From an uncultured bacterium (GTDB taxonomy: Bacteria; Patescibacteriota; Minisyncoccia; Phycocordibacterales; DATDWN01): a DNA stretch of 35,703 nucleotides. This document shows, one piece after another, positions 7,981-14,607 of the stretch. The stretch lies in NCBI GenBank assembly GCA_903861205.1, contig CAIOTC010000010.1, positions 1 to 35,703 of the forward strand, read 5' to 3'. How positions within the stretch are numbered: position 1 is the stretch's first letter; every line of letters begins with the position of its first letter. A program made the translations under genes and the position numbers. A model generated the notes under the pieces. It was not told the origin of the DNA and searched no databases. It was given only the letters and a program-made list of their open reading frames with translations.

Positions 7981-9897
7981 CTACCTTGTAACTGTATCCT
8001 GCCCAGTGACAAAATTCGGATCGCTGAATCGCGTGTTCACATCCATGGCCGAAGCGTGCAAAGTGGTCTGGGTGTATGTATCCGTTGCCACGCCCAAAAT
8101 GTTCGAGACCAAGCCAAGTATCTGTCCCGACTGAGTAACGCTTGGAGTTATGCCAACTTTAAACGAAACTGTTCTCGGTGAATATGTAAAACCGGTGCCA
8201 CTTGAGACATTACCGACAGACCATAGGAGTGTGCGCTGATCCGGATTGTACGTCACGCGTTCGCTCGATGGAGAAATTTCCCCTTTCCAAACTACGCCGG
8301 TCGGAAGCGTGGCCGAAACAGCCGTGCCCGTCAAATCGTTTACGGTATTTGAAAGCGTCCAGGTAATCGTGTAAGTCGTCTCTATGTCAGCTCGCGGTGG
8401 TATGGGCCCCGTGTTCGTTAGCGATCCGGCGGAGTAGTATGACTTGGCCGTAAGTCCGAGATCGGAGAGGAATTTTATGGTCATGTTTTGAGTGGAAGAC
8501 ACCGGCCCGGCCTCAGTACCGGTACGACTGCCATCCATCTCCACCGCGACGTCGATATGGGGATTTTTGATCGAACGAATTTGAACAAGATTTGAAAGTG
8601 ACGTAACAGAAAATGCCACTTGACCGCTGTCCCCCGGCGACATGTCGCTCAAACTGCCGGTGGTATTTTTGTCCCACAAAATGGTGTTATCGAGCGATCG
8701 GTAAAATCCGCCGCTGCCCGCAGTGACTTGCGTTCTGTCGAAAACATTCCCGGAAAGTTTAACTGTAATATTTCCGTTCGTTATTTTGTCCGGTAAAGTG
8801 TTTTGCCAGCCGATTGTCACGGGCACACTTTGTCCGATGGTTGCTACATTATTGTCGCCATTCGAAGCCGAAACGGACAAATCGAAAAATGATTTGCGAA
8901 TGCCGACCGTGGCCTGTTCCACCGCCAAGTCCGTATCAAAGTCCTTGGCGCTAGCATCGCTTCCCGTCCCGAGCGAAATACGGAAAGATCTGTCCTCCAT
9001 GTTTTGTCCGACCAGAGTTCCCGTGACTGTCAGAGTTTTTTTATCACCATCTTTCAGATCGCCCACTTTCCAAATATTGTTGCCGCTTGAAAGCGGTTTG
9101 ATGCTCGAATCTTTGTACGTAAATCCATACGGATATTCAATTTTGACCAAAGCGTTCTGGACCGCCACGCTGGAATTGGAAGTAACGTCGATTGAAAATG
9201 TCACATCCTGACCGGAATTGATTTCTATCGGATATTTAACGTCCAGCAAAAGCGGAGATGAGCTGATGGACACATCATATGTTTTTTCTTTCGAGAAAAC
9301 AGCGTTCGATCCGGTGACAGTGTATTCCAGTCGGAGCTTGAGAGTTTTCGTCGCACCTTTTTCTCCGAACATCAGAGCTCGGAGAGAATAATCCTTGCTC
9401 TGGCCATTTGCGATAGTGCCGAGGTCGGTTTTGTCTCGCACCAAAGGCGTGCCGGATTTGTCCACCGATTGCGTGCCTGTCGGATAATCAATCGAGAGTG
9501 TCACTTTTTCCAAGCTCGTGCGATTTTGGTTGACAACGGAAAGATTTAGGTCAAGTTCCTCGCCGGAAGAAATAGTGCTCGGTCCAACAATTTTAATATC
9601 AACATTGTTCGACGAAATCATATTCAATCCGCCAAAAAAGATGAAAGCTGCGGCGCCGAGAGCAAGGAAAAAAAAGATGATTGATCCCAGCAAAAATTTA
9701 TTAAAAAATGAATTACTTTTTCTTTTCATGGCAATGGCTTCGGCCGACATTTCGAACGATGGCGGATTTCCCCAACTGTTTTTGACGTCGTAATCAACTT
9801 CGGAAACAGGTGTCCGCTTTTCTTTCGGCACGTTCGATTCGTCCCGCGAATATAGCGATCTTTTCAAACGTTCCAACCGGCTTTTGTCGAATTCCAT
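7981..9897 (-). CDS. Membrane-anchored surface protein with tandem Ig-like/DUF11-like repeats
   Basis: 638 aa. Residues 1-65 are charged and cytoplasmic by the positive-inside rule (KRKSNSFFNK just before the membrane). A single transmembrane segment spans ~66-90. The rest is a beta-rich ectodomain in which the pattern 'IGP/I.. GQ/GEELD/VTFSIDVTSNSS...VQNALVKIEYPYGFTYKDSS' recurs about four times, like the CARDB/DUF11 modules of bacterial surface proteins. Only one Met-initiated frame fits; a TATAAT box ends 7 nt before the ATG. Probable role: a cell-envelope scaffold or adhesion protein. No enzymatic motif is seen. Confidence 0.75.
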   Translation of the reverse strand: MEFDKSRLERLKRSLYSRDESNVPKEKRTPVSEVDYDVKNSWGNPPSFEMSAEAIAMKRKSNSFFNKFLLGSIIFFFLALGAAAFIFFGGLNMISSNNVDIKIVGPSTISSGEELDLNLSVVNQNRTSLEKVTLSIDYPTGTQSVDKSGTPLVRDKTDLGTIANGQSKDYSLRALMFGEKGATKTLKLRLEYTVTGSNAVFSKEKTYDVSISSSPLLLDVKYPIEINSGQDVTFSIDVTSNSSVAVQNALVKIEYPYGFTYKDSSIKPLSSGNNIWKVGDLKDGDKKTLTVTGTLVGQNMEDRSFRISLGTGSDASAKDFDTDLAVEQATVGIRKSFFDLSVSASNGDNNVATIGQSVPVTIGWQNTLPDKITNGNITVKLSGNVFDRTQVTAGSGGFYRSLDNTILWDKNTTGSLSDMSPGDSGQVAFSVTSLSNLVQIRSIKNPHIDVAVEMDGSRTGTEAGPVSSTQNMTIKFLSDLGLTAKSYYSAGSLTNTGPIPPRADIETTYTITWTLSNTVNDLTGTAVSATLPTGVVWKGEISPSSERVTYNPDQRTLLWSVGNVSSGTGFTYSPRTVSFKVGITPSVTQSGQILGLVSNILGVATDTYTQTTLHASAMDVNTRFSDPNFVTGQDTVTR

Positions 9898-9904
9898 GTC
9901 TTTT

Positions 9905-9910
9905 ATTATA
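9905..9910 (-). promoter_or_regulatory. Consensus -10 box (TATAAT) of the surface-protein gene
   Basis: TATAAT on the minus strand is followed by AAAAGAC and then ATG, placing the predicted transcription start on the start codon. Confidence 0.6.
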
Positions 9911-10498
9911 TCACAAATGACTTTCTTTCAAACCTTTGTTTATTTTTTCCACCATTTCTCTTTTGACCGGAGAAACCGACAGCAAAATGCCTTTGTTCCA
10001 CTCGGAAATCGGGACCAAAAATTTTTCTGCTTTGCTGTCTTTATTTATGTAGCCAAGCAAGTACAAAATGCGGAGCATCATTAAACATTCAAAATCAGCG
10101 ATTTCTTTTTCATCTACGCTATAGCGTAGATATGCAAATCCGCTTTGGACAACGGCGAAAATTTCTTTTTGTCTCTCCTCCCCCGGCATCATACGCACCA
10201 GTACTTCGGCTATTTGAGCCAGCAGTTTTTGAGCAAATTGTGGCAAATCAAAAAAGAAATTTTCATTCGGAATGGCACTGGTGATTTTCCAGCCATTTTT
10301 TCCTTTGACGGCGGAGAGTGTAACTAGAGAATATTCCTGAAGCGCCGATGAAAGTTTGGAGACGTTTGACCGCACCGCCTGGGCCGAAGCGATGACCATT
10401 CCCAGATCTTTGGTCAGTACGTAAAAAAGAGCGTTTGATTCGCCAAACGGTTTTCTCTTTAGAACAATTCCGTCCGTAGTGTAGATGTGGTAGGACAT
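9911..10498 (-). CDS. recO: DNA repair protein RecO
   Basis: 195 aa, shorter than E. coli RecO (~240 aa). The N-terminal OB-fold is clear (TTDGIVLKRKPFGESNALFYVLTKDLGMVIASAQAVR), then the helical domain; the usual Cys zinc cluster is missing, as in many reduced forms. RecO loads RecA with RecR by displacing SSB. Residues 123-129 (YLRYSVD) are encoded by a perfect 20-bp palindrome at 10112-10131. It lies after ileS, with a nested palindromic element in between. Confidence 0.87.
   Translation of the reverse strand: MSYHIYTTDGIVLKRKPFGESNALFYVLTKDLGMVIASAQAVRSNVSKLSSALQEYSLVTLSAVKGKNGWKITSAIPNENFFFDLPQFAQKLLAQIAEVLVRMMPGEERQKEIFAVVQSGFAYLRYSVDEKEIADFECLMMLRILYLLGYINKDSKAEKFLVPISEWNKGILLSVSPVKREMVEKINKGLKESHL
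10112..10131. repeat. Perfect 20-bp palindrome inside recO
   Basis: ATCTACGCTA followed by its reverse complement, in-frame within recO. Confidence 0.75.
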
Positions 10499-10513
10499 GA
10501 GGTTTCAATTCAA

Positions 10514-10637
10514 AATTTCTTACGATGAATTTCTTGTGTCATCCCCGCGCAGGCGGGGATCCAGTTCAAACTCTAGATTCCCGCATTCGCGGGAATGACA
10601 ACTAATGCGCCGGAAAAGTGTTGCCTCGACGAAATTT
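10514..10637. repeat. Large intergenic palindromic element, copy C, interrupted by a REP
   Basis: Left end AAATTTCTTACGAT and right end (minus strand) AAATTTCGTCGAGGCAACAC then TTTTCCG are shared with the element at 27601-27735. The middle is replaced by a REP at 10538-10599. The right end runs into the ileS stop codon (10636-10638). Confidence 0.65.
10538..10599. repeat. REP-like element, second copy
   Basis: Ends GTCATCCCCGCG and CGCGGGAATGAC are inverted repeats; two internal hairpins are present (CCCCGCGCAGGCGGGG and TTCCCGCATTCGCGGGAA). Same family as 2093-2182. Confidence 0.8.
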
Positions 10638-13600
10638 ATGAATTTCCAATTGTTGAGATTGAGGTGGTATGACCATCAATATCAACTGAGTGAGTTTGTG
10701 TTTCCGTTGAATATTTTATTCCACTAACCAGTGTAGTTTGTTGAATCATTTTGGAATGGAGATCGAAAACTTTTTTGAGATAATCGTCGGTTGAAACGAC
10801 AATCTCGATTTTATCATTCGGATTGAGATTTTCTTTTTTGCGGATGTCTTGAATGGCGCGGATGATTTCACGAGCCAATCCTTCGGCTTTCAATTCTTCG
10901 GTGATATTTGTATCCAATTCAAAATCGCTTTCCATTTTTTCATCCACCACAATTTCTTTAACATTTATCTCATCTTTGATAATTTCTAGAATTTCTGAAT
11001 TATTCTTGAATCCTGAATCATGAATCTTGATTCTTAAAGTTTGCAGAGGTTGGCGGACTTTCAATCCCGCTTTCTGTCGCAGTTCCAAAGCGCTCGTGAC
11101 CATATTTCTTGCCACCTGCATTTCCTCAATCAGCTTGGTGTCAAAGGCCACCTTTGACATGTCGGACCAATCTTCCAGATGAACGCTCTCTTTCATTTTT
11201 CCGCCAGTTACTTGCAGATAAACTTCCTCGGCTAGAAACGGCATAAACGGTGCCATGATTTTGGCCAGTTCAACCAGAACAAAAGCCGTGGTTTGCGAAA
11301 CCATTTCTTTTTCTGATTTGTCTTCCAATTTGAAGCGGTCGCGTGAACGGCGCAAATACCAAGTCGACAAATCCTCGACAAAATCCATGATTGGCCGCGA
11401 TGCCCGATCCAATTCATACGCATCAAGCGATTTGGTTACAATGCCATGCAATTCCAATAACCGCGATAAAATCCATTTGTCCAGAATGTTCTCACTTTTC
11501 CGCAAGAACGGTTCTTGCGGAAAAGAGGCTCCATACATTTGGTAGAAAGACAAAACATTGTAAACTTTCTGGACGATTTTTTTGGAAACTTCGTCCACGC
11601 CTTTTTCGGAAAAGTTCAGATCCTCGGCTTTGACCGCCGGTGACGACATCAAATAATATCGCAAACTGTCCGCGCCGTATTTGTCGACGATGTACATGAT
11701 GTCCGGATAATTTTTCAAACTCTTGGCCATCTTGCGGCCATCCTCGGCCAAAACCATGCCGTTGACCACCACCCTTTTGTACGGACTTTTGTCAAAAAGG
11801 CCCGTACCCAAAACGATCATCGTATAAAACCATCCGCGAGTTTGATCCTGACCTTCGGCAATAAAATCGGCCGGAAAAATCGGGCTGTTTTTTTCTTCAA
11901 GCAATTCTTTGTTTTCAAACGGATAATGATTTTGAGCGAAAGACATCGAACCGGATTCAAGCCAACAATCAAAAACTTCCGGAATGCGCTTCATGACTTT
12001 GCCGTCTTTGTCATGCAAAACAACCTCGTCGATGTAGGGACGATGCAAATCGATTTCGAATTTTTCGTTGTGAGGTAGGGCAACGAAACCACATTTAATC
12101 ACTCCGGCGTTGTGAAAACCGCTTTCAGAATATTTTTTCAAAATATCTTTAAGCGAAACACCCGCAGCAAAGCGATTGGCCAAATTGAGAGGAGCTCCGT
12201 GAGACACCACCAAAATATTTTTGCCGTCAAACTTTTTGTCAGTCTCATACAAAAATTCCATAACTCTCGAGCTGACGTCACTCAATGATTCTCCACCGTC
12301 GATTTTTACGCCGAGTTCAAGCTCACCCCAATGATTTTTCCACGGCTGGCCGTCAAAATTTCCACAGCCAATTTCGCCAAGCCGGTCGTCAAAAATAATT
12401 TTATCTTTTTCCAATCCGATTTCTTTGGCCACGATTTCAGCCGTTTCTTTGGTGCGCAAAAACGGAGACGAGACGATCAAATCTATTTTCTCTTTGACCA
12501 AATTTTTGGCTGATTCTAGGACTTCCTCGCGACCTTGCTTGGTCAGTGGATCTTTGTTTTCTTTTTTGCAACTTATGATCCGCCCATTAGCATTCGACTC
12601 CGACTGGCCATGTCTCATCAAAAAATATTTATTTTTTCTGCCGATATAATCTTTCAAATCGGCAATCGAGCCGATAACAACACGCTCGCCGTTTTCCTTG
12701 TCCCAAACAGGAAGTGGTGCGCCCCAGTATCGCGAGCGCGAAATAGCCCAATCGCGCGCACCCTCCAGCCATTTACCAAACCTGCCCTCGCCGATTTCTG
12801 GCGGATTCCAAGCCACGCCACTGTTGATTTTGACCAGTTTGTCTTTCAAATCCGTCACCTTGATAAACCACGAAGTCGTCGCGTAATTTAGAAGCGGAGT
12901 GTCGCAACGCCAGCAATGCGGGTACGAGTGAATGATTTTTTCTTTTTCAAAAAGTGTGACGGCTTTGGCCAAATATTTTATAACTTCAATGTCGGCTTTT
13001 TGATGGTCGCCTTTTGGTTTTACGGACCCTGAAAAATCCGTCACTTCTTTTTTAAATGTGCCATCAACGTTCACGTGCTGAATGAATGGCAACTTTTTCT
13101 CTTTACCCAAATTGAGATCGTCCTCACCGAAAGCCGGCGCAATATGCACGATACCGGTGCCGTCAGTCGTAGTTACGAAATCTCCGTGGTAAACTTTGAA
13201 ACCGTTCTGGCGATTTTCCAATTGGTCGTTGTCGTAGTAATCAAAAAGCGGAGTGTAAGAAATTCCTAAAAGTTTTTCACCGGAAATTTCCGAGACAATT
13301 TCAAAATCTTTTTTCAAAACTTTTTCCGCCAACTCTTTGGCCATGATGAAAAACTGCCCGTCTTTTTTAATTTTGGCGTAAGTGACTTCCTTGTTTACCG
13401 CCAAAGCGACATTGCCCGGCAAAGTCCACGGCGTTGTCGTCCACGCCAGAAAATAAGTCTCTTCTTCGTCCCCACTTTCGACTTTTGACTTTTGACTTTT
13501 GACTCTGAACTTTACGTAAACGGAAAGGTCAGTTATATCTTTATATCCCTGATTGACTTCAAAGTTCGAGAGCGTCGTTTCGCAGTGCGGGCAAAGGTGC

Positions 13601-14136
13601 ATCGACTTGAAACTTTTGTAAACCAAATTTTTGTCGTACAGATTTTTGAACGCCCACCAAACAGATTCGGTGTAGGAAGTGTCCATTGTTTTGTAATCGT
13701 TCTCCATATCCACCCACCTGCCCACGCGCGGAATAATTTTTTTCCATTCGTCCGCGTAACGCATGACCACTTTTCTGGCCTCGGCGTTAAATTTTCCCAC
13801 CCCAAAAGCCTCAATGTCTTTTTTGGTGGCAAAGCCGAGTTCTTTTTCGACAATGTTTTCAACTGGCAAGCCGTGACAATCCCAACCCCACCGGCGTTCC
13901 ACATGCTTCCCCTTCATCGTTTGATATCGCGGAATGACGTCTTTTATCGTGCCGGGCAAAATGTGGCCATAGTGAGGAAGCCCCGTGGCAAAAGGTGGTC
14001 CGTCAAAAAAGACAAAATTGCCGTTCGGCGATTCTTTTTCCAGAGATTTTTCAAAAATTTTATTATCCTGCCAAAATTTGAGGATTTTCTCCTCTTTTAA
14101 CACAACGTCCGATTTGACCGGTTTTTCTTCGTTCAT
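10636..14136 (-). CDS. ileS: Isoleucyl-tRNA synthetase with an embedded histidine-phosphatase domain
   Basis: 1166 aa. IleRS parts: HYGH (residues 55-58), the editing-domain motif TTTPWTLPGN (~233-242) and DGTGIVHIAPAFGEDD (~325-340), the RYWGAPLPVW core (469-478), the PEVFDCWLESGSM segment (719-731), KMAKS (802-806) and a C-terminal anticodon-binding domain. Between IADLKDY (~492-498) and DLHRPYIDEVVL (~696-707), where IleRS normally continues without a break, lie ~190 residues of the phosphoglycerate-mutase/histidine-phosphatase family: MRHGQSESNANG (507-518, nucleophile His509), SSPFLRTKETA (556-566), the acidic loop RLGEIGCGNFDG (585-596) and VVSHGAP (643-649, second His646). All catalytic features are retained. 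A TAATAT box ends 6 nt before the ATG. In-frame repeats: GACTTTT units (13480-13506) and a palindrome (11496-11524). Confidence 0.96.
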   Translation of the reverse strand: MNEEKPVKSDVVLKEEKILKFWQDNKIFEKSLEKESPNGNFVFFDGPPFATGLPHYGHILPGTIKDVIPRYQTMKGKHVERRWGWDCHGLPVENIVEKELGFATKKDIEAFGVGKFNAEARKVVMRYADEWKKIIPRVGRWVDMENDYKTMDTSYTESVWWAFKNLYDKNLVYKSFKSMHLCPHCETTLSNFEVNQGYKDITDLSVYVKFRVKSQKSKVESGDEEETYFLAWTTTPWTLPGNVALAVNKEVTYAKIKKDGQFFIMAKELAEKVLKKDFEIVSEISGEKLLGISYTPLFDYYDNDQLENRQNGFKVYHGDFVTTTDGTGIVHIAPAFGEDDLNLGKEKKLPFIQHVNVDGTFKKEVTDFSGSVKPKGDHQKADIEVIKYLAKAVTLFEKEKIIHSYPHCWRCDTPLLNYATTSWFIKVTDLKDKLVKINSGVAWNPPEIGEGRFGKWLEGARDWAISRSRYWGAPLPVWDKENGERVVIGSIADLKDYIGRKNKYFLMRHGQSESNANGRIISCKKENKDPLTKQGREEVLESAKNLVKEKIDLIVSSPFLRTKETAEIVAKEIGLEKDKIIFDDRLGEIGCGNFDGQPWKNHWGELELGVKIDGGESLSDVSSRVMEFLYETDKKFDGKNILVVSHGAPLNLANRFAAGVSLKDILKKYSESGFHNAGVIKCGFVALPHNEKFEIDLHRPYIDEVVLHDKDGKVMKRIPEVFDCWLESGSMSFAQNHYPFENKELLEEKNSPIFPADFIAEGQDQTRGWFYTMIVLGTGLFDKSPYKRVVVNGMVLAEDGRKMAKSLKNYPDIMYIVDKYGADSLRYYLMSSPAVKAEDLNFSEKGVDEVSKKIVQKVYNVLSFYQMYGASFPQEPFLRKSENILDKWILSRLLELHGIVTKSLDAYELDRASRPIMDFVEDLSTWYLRRSRDRFKLEDKSEKEMVSQTTAFVLVELAKIMAPFMPFLAEEVYLQVTGGKMKESVHLEDWSDMSKVAFDTKLIEEMQVARNMVTSALELRQKAGLKVRQPLQTLRIKIHDSGFKNNSEILEIIKDEINVKEIVVDEKMESDFELDTNITEELKAEGLAREIIRAIQDIRKKENLNPNDKIEIVVSTDDYLKKVFDLHSKMIQQTTLVSGIKYSTETQTHSVDIDGHTTSISTIGNS
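11496..11524. repeat. 29-nt palindrome inside ileS (same family as in argS)
   Basis: TTTTCCGCAAGAAC, one central G, then GTTCTTGCGGAAAA. It encodes SFPQEPFLRKS (residues 871-881), in the linker between the catalytic core and the anticodon-binding domain. The 27-nt inner part recurs in argS at 16156-16182. Confidence 0.85.
12052..12630 (-). other. Histidine-phosphatase domain inserted in IleRS
   Basis: Residues ~503-695 of the ileS product. The RHG signature, the partner His in SHGAP and the acidic Glu588 are all present, so the fold should be catalytically competent. The reading frame is continuous on both sides and base composition does not change noticeably. Confidence 0.9.
13480..13506. 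repeat. GACTTTT tandem repeat inside ileS
   Basis: Three exact GACTTTT units and a degenerate fourth. It encodes VKSQKSKVES in a loop (~residues 212-221) just before the editing domain. The 7-bp unit preserves frame only because the insert as a whole does. Confidence 0.8.
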
Positions 14137-14142
14137 TCCACC

Positions 14143-14148
14143 ATATTA
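14143..14148 (-). promoter_or_regulatory. Extended -10 box of ileS (leaderless)
   Basis: Minus strand TGC-TAATAT ends 6 nt before the ileS ATG; no SD. Confidence 0.55.
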
Positions 14149-14164
14149 GCATTTCTGATGATTT

Positions 14165-14194
14165 TTTCAAAAGAAAAGCCTCCCGAAGGAGGCT
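14165..14194 (-). terminator. Intrinsic terminator of the 102-aa membrane protein gene
   Basis: AGCCTCC-CGAA-GGAGGCT, a 7-bp stem with a tetraloop (14177-14194), followed on the minus strand by TTTTCTTTTGAAAAAA. The stop codon (14193-14195) lies in the stem. Confidence 0.85.
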
Positions 14195-14501
14195 AGCGGC
14201 GGATATTTTTTAGCCATGAATAAATGCAGCAAACACCAATCACCAAAACAACTCCCGAAAAAACTATGATGTATGATGTTTCCTTCATTCTTTGAGGATC
14301 AGTTTCAAACAATCTTATCCAGATTAAAACCCAGATAATCATGCTCGCGAGCAGAGAATATAATCCGAAATATGCTGATTTTTTTGATGCCTCGACAAAA
14401 CCCTGTTCTTTCAATCCTGAAACAGCCAGAAAGGTAGCGATCAACCCAAAAACCAGTGCGATCCAAAAGCCGACAAATGGGAGCCATAGTTCGTCAAACA
14501 T
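14193..14501 (-). CDS. Small membrane protein, three TM segments (unknown)
   Basis: 102 aa from the ATG at 14501, chosen because GGAGG lies 7 nt upstream on the minus strand; a TTG two codons earlier is too close to that SD. Hydrophobic segments: ~6-28 (LPFVGFWIALVFGLIATFLAVSG), ~44-63 (YFGLYSLLASMIIWVLIWI) and ~77-95 (YIIVFSGVVLVIGVCCIYSW). No recognised family. Like the dTMP-block genes it has a strong SD and its own terminator. The three-way-junction element lies upstream, next to the argS stop. Confidence 0.7.
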   Translation of the reverse strand: MFDELWLPFVGFWIALVFGLIATFLAVSGLKEQGFVEASKKSAYFGLYSLLASMIIWVLIWIRLFETDPQRMKETSYIIVFSGVVLVIGVCCIYSWLKNIRR

Positions 14502-14543
14502 TTTCAAACCTCCGGTGGTAATATTACGAATTTTTTACAGTTT

Positions 14544-14607
14544 GTCAACCCTGTGAAATCCAGCGAAGCTGGTAGGAGCGAAGCTCCTATTTCACAGGGT
14601 CAACCCT
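14544..14607. mobile_element. Three-way-junction palindrome flanked by a 9-bp direct repeat
   Basis: An outer 11-bp stem (CCCTGTGAAAT at 14549-14559 with ATTTCACAGGG at 14589-14599) encloses two perfect GAA-loop hairpins: CCAGC-GAA-GCTGG (14560-14572) and TAGGAGC-GAA-GCTCCTA (14573-14589), with no unpaired bases between. GTCAACCCT occurs at 14544-14552 and again at 14599-14607, like a target-site duplication. The argS stop codon (14606-14608) overlaps the right copy. Confidence 0.75.

Noticed and set aside
12052-12630. Histidine-phosphatase segment as an assembly chimera
   Set aside because: The frame is continuous on both sides and IleRS resumes exactly at the expected DLHRPYIDEVV position; a random join would be unlikely to do this.
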